Source of the DNA: Verticillium longisporum
Lineage: Eukaryota > Ascomycota > Sordariomycetes > Glomerellales > Plectosphaerellaceae
Length of the DNA: 64,000 bases
NCBI GenBank assembly: GCA_019188255.1
Contig: JAETXT010000001.1
Location: forward strand, 6,820,001 to 6,884,000
Direction: 5' to 3'
The notes under the pieces were generated by a model that saw only the letters and a list, made by a program, of their open reading frames with translations, had not been told where the DNA came from and searched no databases. Below are positions 45,076 through 55,638 of this stretch, piece after piece. Within the stretch, counting starts at the first letter, position 1; each line of letters starts with the position of its first letter. A program made the translations under genes and the position numbers.

Positions 45076-48000
45076 ATGAACCTCTTTCGGGTCAGGTTGA
45101 ACTGCTTGGACCATTATCAAGGCACGTCGACGCGGTTTGATCCCCAACTGCGGAACGATGTTCACCCCTCTCAAGCCGCGAAGGGGCCAAAAGTCCCTAT
45201 TGTAAGGGCTTTTGGGTCCACCGAGACCGGCCAGAAAGTATGCGCGCATATTCATGGAGCGTTTCCCTACATGTATGTCGAGTACAGCGGCGGCCTGGAA
45301 CAAGACGAAGGTGAGGACAGCCTAGCACACTGATTCGGTGTCGCTAATCAAAATAGTTGGCGCATACATCTATCGATTACATCTTTCCATTGATCACGCG
45401 CTGGCAGTCAGTTATCGCCGTGATCAGTATTCGGGAATGCCAAGTTTGTAGCACGAATCACTCTCGTCAAAGGGATCCCGTTTTATGGGTTCCATGTCGG
45501 TTACAAGTTCTTCCTCAAGATCTATATGTTCAACCCCATTGTCATGACACGCCTGGCAGATCTTTTCCAACAGGGCGTCATCATGAAGCGGAAATTTCAA
45601 CCCTATGAGGCCCATCTCCAGTACTTGTTGCAATTCATGACCGACTTCAATCTCTACGGGTGTGGGTTTCTCGATGCTTCAACTGTTCACTTCAGAGCGC
45701 CCGTACCGCGTTATACCGAGGAGGGGAACTCGCTACACTTGTGGCATGACCAATCAATCCCGCCAGGGAGCATCCTGGACGACTTCTACCTCCCGAGGGT
45801 GAGTCGTTGCGCAATTGAAGTCGACATTTGCGTTCAGGATATCACCAATCGCAAAGTCATCAAGGAACGTCTGCTACATCACGACTTTATTGAACGTGTC
45901 AAACCACTCCGCTCGGATCTAAAACTGGTCAACAGTATGGCCGGGCTTTGGAAAGACGAAACAAGGAGACGCAAGCTCCGAATGACAAATGCTCAGCCAG
46001 GCAGTAGCCCCTTTCCAGCTGAAGTCCTCGTATCCATGTCGGCAAATGTTCGACAGACAGGACTTCCAGGCTGGATACACGAGGAGGAGTACCGAGAGGA
46101 CCTAGAAAGACTGATCGATGCAGAAAGAGACCAAGACGATCAAAGCCAGCCCGGTTTTGATACCTTTGTCGAAAAGCATCCTTTGGCAAACTTGGTCAAG
46201 ACTGCTTTGCAGTCAGTCGAAGATTTATTTCCAGCGAATCTGATGCCTGCGCTTGGTTTGGCGACAGAGATCATCGCCCCCGATGAGGATCCAGCCAGCA
46301 GCATTGATGTTGACGAGCAAAAGATTATCGACAAGGACTTGCTCGATGCGAACGACTTCCCGAACGACTCTGACGAGGACTGGCTTCGAAATATCAACTT
46401 TTCAACTGATGCCGCGAAGGGGGGTTCGACAACACTTGTTAACGAGGTTGCGCCAAGTCTCAATACTCACAGGAAACCCAGGGAAGGGCCAAGTGCCAGG
46501 CAACGAGGTTTTTTGCGGGAGACGACACCCGTAACAGGGCCGTTCAAGGGCGTCTGCATCAGTCGGCTGACAACTGGCATCCCGCACGTCGTCCCTATCC
46601 CAACAGAGCTGCTTGCGATTGCGGAAGCCGACAACATGGTCAGCAAACGGCATAGAGCACGGAACTCTAGCAGCCAGTTCAACAGGTCTGTAAAACGACG
46701 AGCCTCTGCTGTGTTGGGAAACGAATCGAAGCGTCCGAACCCCGGTCATACCCTATCCCAGCACAACACAGCTGCAAGAAAACAAGAGGACAAGCTTAAG
46801 GTTCTGCCGAATGTTGCTTCCGTCCCCGAAACAAAGCTGCCGAGCAAGTGGTTGTCACCCACATTCATGAGTTCGAGTGGACCCAATGGTCGACAGATAT
46901 TACCGCCGGGGCGAGCCAGCCATGCACTGGGTTTCCCGGTTGTCAAGAGCCAAGACGACCCAAATACCAAGTTGCGTCTCAGTCAGATCGACAAAGACAA
47001 CTTCTCATCTTCAGACTCGCCAGAAAAACACGTGTCGTTCAATACAGCTGTTATGTTAACAGGAGGGAACGGATCAACAATCCCGTTGGCTGGAATGACC
47101 GAAGTTGGGAAAATTGCACAGGAGGCTTCGAGCTCGTCAAACACATCGTCCTGTGCTTTAAATGCACTGCAGGCCGTTGCTGACGGAAAGGTCATTCTTC
47201 TCATTGGGTCTTTGCCGCCCTCGAAGGTGGATGTTACCACAAGTCTCGGCGATGACCACACACCGGACGTTATTTATCAAGATGCGTACTACAGCAATGA
47301 GTCGGATGTCCCTCTGAAACCTCGAGAGTATGCTGGCAAAGAATTTCGTCTGGAGAGCAACACTCTACCTTACCTTCCGGATTTTGATCCTACACGTGTC
47401 TTGCAAGATGGCGGCCGGTATGAGGAAACGGACAACCCAGCGTTTGATGAAGCTCTCGGCGATGAGCAACGCGCAATGTGCTCGTTTAGAGGCTGGGAAA
47501 TCGCCCAGCCTCCTCCCAGTTACAGAGAGGTGAAGAAATGGTGGGAGACCAAGCAGACAAAACGGAAGTCAAAGTCAGATGCCGCGCTCAAGTCATTACA
47601 GAGCCCCAAAGTGAACCATCATTATTCTCAGATTGATGGGCCTACACCACGAAACACTCACGGATTCAGGTATAACCAGAAGAAGAAGTCCAGTGGCATC
47701 AAGCACGAGATCCAGTATATGAGTACGATGAGCTTGGAGGTGCATGTCAACACGAGGGGTCATCTTGTGCCTGATCCGGAGCACGATGAGGTCCAGTGCA
47801 TTTTCTGGTCAATAAAAGCTGATGGTTCGATAAGCGTCAGTCAGGAAGCCGCCGGGGCCATGATCCAAGGCATAGTCTTGCTTTCCTCTGATGGGAGCTT
47901 GGCGGAGAGGGTACGACGGCAAACATCTGTCGAGGTGGTCGAGGAGATAGAAGAATTAGACCTCTTTGTGCGGATGGTGGAGATTGTGCGAACTCATGAT

Positions 48001-50286
48001 CCCGACATCCTGACAGGATACGAAGTTCACGGAAGCTCTTGGGGCTACCTCATCGAACGAGCCCGCGTCAAGTACGACTACGATCTCTGTGACGAATTCT
48101 CTCGCATGAAAAGCAACTCACACGGGAGAATTGGCAAAGAAAACGATCGCTGGGGCTTCAATACTACGTCGACCATTCGCGTTACTGGCAGACACATGAT
48201 CAATGTTTGGAGAGCCATGCGCGGGGAGCTGAACCTGCTGCAGTACAGCATGGAGAACGTCGTATGGCATCTATTGCACCGGCGTATACCTCACTATTCG
48301 TGGAGCACTCTCACGAAGTGGTACAAGAGCGGCATACATCGCGACATGAGCAAGCTGCTGCGTTACTATCTGAGCCGTACACGGTTGGACATCGACATCA
48401 TTGAGGCGAATGAGCTGATTCCGCGTACCAGCGAACAAGCTCGGCTGCTCGGCGTGGACTTTTTCTCAGTCTTCTCTCGCGGCTCTCAGTACAAGGTTGA
48501 GTCCATCATGTTTCGTATTGCGAACCCCGAGGACTTCATCCTTCTCTCTCCGAGCAGGCACCAGGTGGGCGGTCTGAACGCGCTGGAGTCCTTGCCGCTA
48601 GTTAGGGGGCCGCAAACCGCCTTCTACACCAGCCCACTCCTCGTCCTGGTCTTTCAGAGTCTGTATCCAAGTGTTATGATTGCATATAACCTGTGCTACT
48701 CCACGTTTCTTGGTCGTATCACCAGCTGGAGGGGTATGAACAAGATGGGATTCACTGAGTACAAAAGACATCAACGACTCCTCGAGTTGCTGAAAGACCA
48801 CATCAACATTACGCCCAATGGCATGATGTACGCGAAGCCTGAGATCCGCAAGTCTTTGCTAGCTAAGATGCTTGGCGAGATCCTCGAAACTCGAGTGATG
48901 GTCAAGAGCGGGATGAAGCAGGATAAGGACGACAGGTCGTTGCAGCAGCTCCTCAACAACAGACAGCTGGCCCTCAAACTGTTGGCAAACGTCACATACG
49001 GCTACACCTCGGCCTCCTTTTCCGGACGCATGCCCTGCTCAGAGATTGCGGACAGCATCGTACAGACTGGACGAGAGACCCTTGAAAGAGCGATAGCCTT
49101 CATCCACTCACAAGAGCGGTGGAACGCTGAGGTGGTGTATGGCGACACAGACAGCTTGTTCATCCACCTTAGGGGCAGCACAAAAGATCAGGCTTTCGAC
49201 ATTGGCAACGAGATTGCCAAGGAGATTACCGACATGAACCCGAGGCCCATCAAACTCAAGTTCGAGAAGGTTTACCACCCGTGCGTCCTTCTCGCCAAGA
49301 AGCGTTACGTCGGCTACAAATACGAGAGCAAGAGCCAGGTCAAGCCCGACTTCGACGCCAAAGGCATCGAAACGGTGAGACGGGACGGCACCCCGGCCGA
49401 GCAGAAGATTGAAGAGAAGGCCCTGAAGCTCCTTTTCGAGACAGCCGACCTGAGCCAGGTCAAGGCATACTTTCAGGCGCAATGCGAAAAGATCATGCGC
49501 GGCACCGTCTCCATTCAGGACTTTTGCTTCGCCAAGGAAGTCAAGCTCGGCTCCTACAGCGACAAGGGCCCGCCGCCGCCGGGCGCCATGATCAGCACGA
49601 AGCGCATGCTCGAAGACGCCCGCGCAGAGCCGCAGTACGGCGAGCGTGTGCCCTACGTCGTGGTCACGGGGGCGCCGGGCGCACGGCTGATCGACCGCTG
49701 CGTCGCCCCCGAAACGCTCCTGCGCGACTCGCAGTCACAGCTGGACGCCGAGTACTACATATCGAAGAATCTTATCCCGCCGCTCGAGCGCATCTTCAAC
49801 CTCGTGGGCGCCAACGTTCGCCAGTGGTACGACGACATGCCCAAGGTGCAGCGCGTGCGCCGCCTCGAGCAGCGAACGGGCGCAGCAACGCGCCTGGGTC
49901 AGGGCCTAGGGCAAGGCCAGGGCCAAGGGACCAGCCGGAAAACTCTCGAGAGCTACATGAAGTCGGCCTCGTGCATCGTCTGCGACGTCAAGATGAAGGT
50001 CGAGGGCACGCTCTGCGAGCGGTGCCGCGGCGACGTCCCGCCGAGCATCCTCAACCTGCAGAGCCGTCTCATGAGCGAGGAGAAGAGATATCTCGACGTC
50101 GTCAAGCTGTGCCGTAGCTGCGCGGCGCTGCCGCCTCTCGATGACGTGGCGTGCGATAGCAAAGATTGTCCCGTCTTCTACTCACGGGTCAAGCAGGCCA
50201 CCAGACTGGCTGCCGAGAAGAGCGTGCTTGAGCCGGTGATCGAGGAGCTCGGCGCCGAGGCTGCCAGGGCGGCTTTGGAGTGGTAG
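45076..50286 (+). CDS. REV3: DNA polymerase zeta catalytic subunit REV3 (frame broken once; motif A Asp changed)
   Basis: Exons 45076-45310 and 45357-50286. Pol zeta extends past DNA lesions and drives induced mutagenesis. The N-terminus is RVRLNCLDHYQ and PYMYVEYSG, then AYIYRLHLSIDHALAVSYRR; the frame slips near 45433-45435 (GGG) and resumes as ARITLVKGIPFYGFHVGYKF. One added G gives 1721 aa. The centre is disordered. The B-family core has exonuclease-like motifs and DILTGYEVH, motif A VFQSLYPSVMIAYN, motif B LLNNRQLALKLLANVTYGYT, motif C VVYGDTDSLF, then KKRYVGYKYES. Two C-terminal Cys4 motifs (CIVCDVKMKVEGTLCERC; CRSCAALPPLDDVACDSKDC) match the Zn and Fe-S sites that bind accessory subunits. 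The catalytic Asp of motif A (D-FQSLYPS) is Val here, codon GTC 48649-48651. Confidence 0.92.
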
Positions 50287-50690
50287 GATGTTTTTCGATA
50301 GGTGCGGGCCTTTTTTTTTTTTTTTTTTTTTTTTTTGGATACACTGGGAAGGTCCCTTGATTTTGTTTGCATAGCGAAGCGAAGATGGGGTTTATGCAGG
50401 AGTTGTGATCATGAAACGGTGCGAAGTCAACGAAAAACAATTCCACCCCGTAACGTGCTTTCACGGCGAGCGTGTACGACAGTCGCGTCAAAAAAGTCCG
50501 AGGTTGTGTCTCATGCTGTAAATCGTATTCGACATTCGTCCATTCATCCCCACCCCAAGCTATGATAAATAAAACCAAACAATACCATGGCTACAGGATG
50601 TGCACCTAGACGCCCGGTCCTGACTGGCATGGAGCTCTCGTCCCTAACTCAATGTTGAAACAAAATGATCCCTGAAGCCTCGATCCCATA
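50287..50690. other. Convergent 3' region of REV3 and the NVJ2-like gene
   Basis: A 404-bp gap between converging genes with a T26 tract just after REV3. A minus-strand open frame (50189-50578) through the tract gives a Lys run and is not credible. Confidence 0.5.
50311..50336. repeat. T26 homopolymer
   Basis: 26 consecutive T on the plus strand, 25 bp after the REV3 stop. Confidence 0.95.
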
Positions 50691-53600
50691 TTAACTCCTC
50701 AACTCAGCCGGCACCGCCGGTGCAGCTAGATCTCGTTTCGTTTCAGCAAGCGGCGCCTCGGGTTCGCCGCCTTCCTCCTCGGTATTGTCCAGCCATCCGG
50801 AAAAGTCATCGTCATCATCTAGTAGTACTTGAGCCGGCCGCGCCTCAATAGGACTGTTGGCCTTGCGGCTGGCCGAATGGGTCAATCCAGCGGTTGATCT
50901 CTGCTTCACCATCGGCGTAGCGTGGTCGTCTTCGTCTGGTGCCATGCGTGGTTTGCCCAAGGAAGATGCTGTTTCCTGTACCCCTGCTTCCCAAGCTGGC
51001 GCACGACTGGTGTAGTCTGTCATCTCCTCGTTCAAGGGGGTGGAGGGTTCCGACTCCATCGGCGCCGCGACGACGAATAGGTCATTGTTGCCCGTCTCCT
51101 CTCGTATCTCTCTGTGTCTTCGCGACGGCATGGGAGGTTTCCGTTCGCCCGCGCTGTTGATGCTGTCATCTGAATGCGGGCGATCGGGCAGTGATGGTGC
51201 GGGCTCCGGTTTTCGTTTCGACGGCACGGGTATCGGGGTCACCTTTTGCGTCCTGTCAGGAGGAGGGAGCGGGGTCCCGGGCGGCGGCAGCGGCCTGCCC
51301 CGACCCATTGGTTTGTTGAGATCTAACGGGGGCTCCGCTTCCCCTGAGATGCCATTCCTTGCATCTTTGTGCCTTTGTATCGCGTTCCAGCCCCATTGCC
51401 TTGCCTGTGTGGCCGCGTTCGCGACGGCGGCGAGCGTGACCCGCTTCTGATGTTGTTCTTCGCCCTGAGAGCTGCTGTTTGCGGTATCCGACGCAGTATC
51501 GCGGCGGAAGAGGCCTGTCAGGGAGCCAGGGTTGCTCCGCAATGAGCCGGCGTTGCTCCTGAGAGACCCAGCATTGCTCTTCACGGATCCCTTGAGCGAA
51601 GACGCGAAAGATGCAGCTGAGCTGTTGGGGTCATCGGCAGGCGCAGACTCCAAAGAGGAGGCGGTGCTACGACGACCAGCTGCCACAGGCGTCTTCTCTG
51701 TCTCTTTCTCGTTGTCGGTGTCCTCGCGTGAAGACGGGGACGAGGGGTCGGTGTCCTTGGCCAAGGATGCAGGACGCGCTGGTGAAGCTGTGGGTGTCTG
51801 CCCCGTTGAGCCCATGGAACGGGCCGACAGGGCTGCCATCATGGCCGAGGCGTTATCAGAAGGCGGCGACGACGGCTTAAACACATCAGCGTGGGCTGTG
51901 TCGGTGCCGACGATAGGGTCTGACGGGCTCGACATCGAGTTGGACCTCAAAGTCTTGGGCCGTGAGCTGGTAGGACTGTTAGGCTCAATGCCCGTCGACA
52001 CACCAGCTGCCGAGGGTCTCAATGTCTTTCCTGCCAGCTTACGGCCGAGCAGGCCTGTCGGTGGCACGTTGTCCGATAGGGGAGCACTGTGGCTCTTCTC
52101 GACAGGCTTCAGGTCGGCCGTGTCAACATCGCCAGATTCTTCCAAACGATTGACCTTGTCCACATCTCCCTCTTGTGCCAGGTTTGTCTCCACACTATGT
52201 GAGACGACGACGGCGTCATCACCTTGCCAGATGCCTCCTCGCCACTTTTTATGTTCCGTATTGAAAAATGGGACATCGTCCCAATATGGTTGGACGAGCG
52301 TTTCGGCGATGACCTCCTTCATGCGGTGCTCAATCTGCCGCAGAATGAGGGTGTACGTGATCTGTCTTGAGCTGACAATGGGCTCAATGGTCATCTCCAT
52401 CTTGGGCATAGTCTGAAAGGAGAACCAGACGCGGTTGCTCGGCGGCGGCTTGATCTTGAAGAAGACGTGGCCGTCAAGCTTGTGTAGCACGACAGCCAGG
52501 ACGAGATCGACCTCGCGCACCTTGAAGCGGGAGCCCAAGTCGAGACGAGCAGTGGCAGCCACTTCCATGCGAAAGTTGCCGTTGTATTTCACGTCGGCCT
52601 CCATGCCACATTCTCCCTCGACGCTGAGATCCTTGTGTCGCGGATTCAGCAGCACGGGCGCCGAATCACCCGTATCAATTTTGCGAATGACTATGTTGGT
52701 CAGGAAGGAGGGTCGTTTCACTCGGGCTATCTTCTTGGTGAGCCTCTCGCGTATCATATGCTCCAAGTCGGCCGTCTTGTAGAGGCCGAGGAAGACACGC
52801 CCAATCATGGCGTTGAGCCAGCGTGTTTGTTGGTGGTCTTCTGAAGAATGCAGCTTTTGTACCAAGGTGATGATGTTCTTGACGTCAAACTGCTGAGGCT
52901 TGGGGGCCTTCTTGTCCACGTCCATCTCGGAGTATTGTTCCTGGTGTCGAAGGAGAGCAAAGTAAAAGTCCTCCTTGGCCGAGCCGTCTTCGGAGAAGAG
53001 ATAGAAGGGCTTCGATAACTGGCCGTCGGCTCCGACATCATCCTTCCGACGTGACAGGCACAGAGCGTTCCTCTTGATGAACAGCTCGCCCTCTGGCGTG
53101 ACGTCTCCTCCCGAGTATATGCTGATGGTATGGTGGGCCAGCGAGACGACATGGCGCACTTCGATCTGCTCCTCGTCGTCGAACAACATGATGTGGCCGT
53201 GCCTGTGGTTGCACAACAGGGTCAGCTACCGAGGCACCCGACAGTAAAAAAGACAAGTGCGTGCGTGTGAGAGAGGATGGTCAGGGCTTGGGGCCTGGGG
53301 AAGGAATAGACGGACCTCAGCACGACGTAGAAGACATTGCCGGCATTCTTGGGTCGTTGGTTCGCGGCGGCCTTGGTCTCGAGCGGTCCAGGTCCTTGCT
53401 TCCTGTCAAAGATGCTGCGATACATGGCCTGGTAGACGCTCTGGCTGGGGGCGGCCACGGTGGCGGATCCGACGGGGTGGCCCGCTCGATGGGGCGGGCG
53501 TTGATGCCCATGGGCGTGTACTCGACACACGGCAAAGTAGCCAGAGGCTGCCTCGTTGTCCTGCGTCGGGCGGCTCTTGGGAGCATCCTCAGCCTCGGCC

Positions 53601-53809
53601 TTGGCCTTGTGCGCCGTCCTCGCCCCTTCGAGGCCGGCCAGGTCGTCGTCAGGCTGGACGATGGCGTTGGGTTCATGACGGTCAGCGCCGACATCTTGTC
53701 GGTAGGGCAGGGTGTAGTGGGCGTGTGCAAGGACGGCGACGACGACGAGAGGGAGGAATGTCAGGCCGCCGAAAATGTAGGCGAACAAGAAGCCGGTGAA
53801 GCTGCCCAT
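50691..53809 (-). CDS. NVJ2/TEX2-like membrane-contact lipid-transfer protein (PH-like and SMP domains)
   Basis: Exons 53809-53316 and 53202-50691 read open for 1001 aa. The N-terminus is one membrane anchor (FTGFLFAYIFGGLTFLPLVV). After a charged linker comes a split PH-like region (NVFYVVLRHGHIMLFDDEEQ, VRHVVSLAHHTISIYSGGD, YLFSEDGSAKEDFYFALLRH), then the SMP lipid-binding domain (about residues 320-510: WLNAMIGRVFLGLYKTADLE, RKIDTGDSAPVLLNPR, VFFKIKPPPSNRVWFSF, YTLILRQIEHRMKEVIAETL). The last half is disordered, Ser/Pro-rich, with an AGSLRSN repeat. Yeast Nvj2 and human TEX2 move lipids at ER contact sites. A 16-residue segment near residue 100 reads in the wrong frame: the adjacent frame there gives EYTPMGINARPIERATP, which suits the family better, so a compensated pair of indels is likely. 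Confidence 0.85.
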
Positions 53810-55638
53810 GGTTCCTTCGGACCTAGGGCCAGTGTCGATGACGGTGCGCGAAGGAGGGCGCTAGCAACTGGTTGGGAGGCCAGGTCGTCGAGGGGCCGAC
53901 GAGGGCATCTGTACGTGAAGCAGTGCCAGATGTAATACAATCTAAGCAAGGTTTTGCAGCAAATGAACACGGAGACAAAGAGCGATGGCGACCGACGTTG
54001 GTTGACTGACGGTGGGTTTACAGACCGTTGTGTCGAGGAAGGTTCGATGGCCTGAGACCGAGGGTGTCCTCCAGCGTGTACCTTCCTTGGCTTGAGGCTT
54101 GAGGCGGGGAGCGGGGGGCGGAATAGGACAGCAGGACACTATGGGCCAGGCACTAGGCACCTAGGTAGGTACCTAGGTAGGTAGGTACCCAAGGCAGGGA
54201 CCTACGTAACCGCTGACGGATTACGGCTTGCGGCTGATTGAGAGGTACCTACGGTTCAGTCGGTCCCCCGACCCTGGTCCCAAAACATCTCCACCAGCCG
54301 AGCTGAGCTTCGAAAGGCTCGATGGGGGCTGTCTTTGCCGGCACAGGACCAGATCATCATCAATCAGAGAAACATTTGGACGCTCTGACCTGCAAAGGAA
54401 CGGCAAAGGAATACAATGGTTGGCTGGTCTCAGCAGGTTACTCCCGAAAACTCCGATCCGCCTCGTATTATGCTCCCGAAACACCTCTTCTCACCTCAAT
54501 GGGTCCCCGGAAACGCACAGAGCGAAAAGCGAGTGCCCTCTCCTCTAAGAACCTGCTCCAGGACTCGCCAGCAAAGACGACGTAAACGACAGCCTACCTT
54601 CCACCCGAGTTTGGGGACTGTCTGTCCACGATCGAAGTGGCCCGCAGAGCCTTGGAAGAACGCCATCGTCGCACCAAGCGCCCAGTCTCCGGTAGAGGCA
54701 AGTTCGGCACGGCAAGAAATACGTCATGTGATTTCCCATGCCGCCCGCCATGCGAAGCTCCCTCTGGCGGAGACCCTCCCAGCCTTGGCACGTCACTCGA
54801 CGCTACTGTCATCGTCCCGCACAGGGACGATCGACACACGCCAACAGCACCGCCTTCACACTGCTATCCACTCGTACCTGATTCTGATTGCCTAGGGCTG
54901 ATTGCAATGTACCTACCGAGGTGTGCAGCGTGTTGCCCCGCCATGTTGGCCATGGTCCCAGCGCAGACAGCACTCGAAGCAGCAGTACACATGTTCTTCG
55001 TCACCCATCGTGGCGGCAGCTTTATGCATTACATTGGTGGATAAAAAAGGGTCTATCTCGTCAATGTGTCGCTCTCCAAGTCCCCTCATACCGCATCATC
55101 ATGCCTTCCACACAAACACACACCCCAGGTTTGATGTGTTGCTCGGATAGTCCGGTGACGATAAGCGTTCTTCCTGGTCAAGCGCCAAAACCGAGGCAAA
55201 CAAACGAAGCAGAATAGACAGGACAATCGGTAAGGAAATCGTTTCTGGGCCGTGGCCCGTGTGATGGTGCTATGCTGCGCAGCGCAACCCCTGAGACGTA
55301 GAGAAAGAGAAAAGAGCCGGAGGCAAAGAATGATTGTGGCGCGGAGGATATAGTGTTCCATCAGGAGAAGGAAAGAAGACACAGGTCGTGGGAGTCGTGA
55401 AAGTCGTCGCAGGTCGCGAGGTAGTCATAATGATAATTCCCATGGCGTGAAGCCCAGTTTTGGTTGAATTCTGGTAAAGCGAGTGACAAGAAGGCAATCG
55501 AGAAGACTGAGTGAATGGCGTACTGTTTTCTGTTTCTTTTTTTTTTCTGGTAAGAGAGTGTGTGTTTTTGTTTGGTTTGTTATTTCTTTTTTTTTTTTGG
55601 CTCACGGCTCGAGCCAAGCAGAACCGCCGCCGATTCGC
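53810..55638. other. NVJ2-like promoter and apsA/NUM1 3' flank
   Basis: About 1.8 kb. TAGGTACCTAGG words cluster at 54159-54190, with more at 54244-54252. T-rich runs lie near 55535-55600. Short plus-strand frames across 54228-55217 overlap one another and show no recognisable protein, so I list no gene. Confidence 0.45.
54159..54190. repeat. CACCTAGGTAGGTACCTAGG motif cluster
   Basis: A 32-bp run of CCTAGG, TAGG and GGTACC words, partly palindromic, upstream of the NVJ2-like gene. Confidence 0.85.

Noticed and set aside
54228..55217. Overlapping plus-strand frames upstream of the NVJ2-like gene
   Set aside because: They overlap one another in several frames with no recognisable sequence; treated as promoter DNA.
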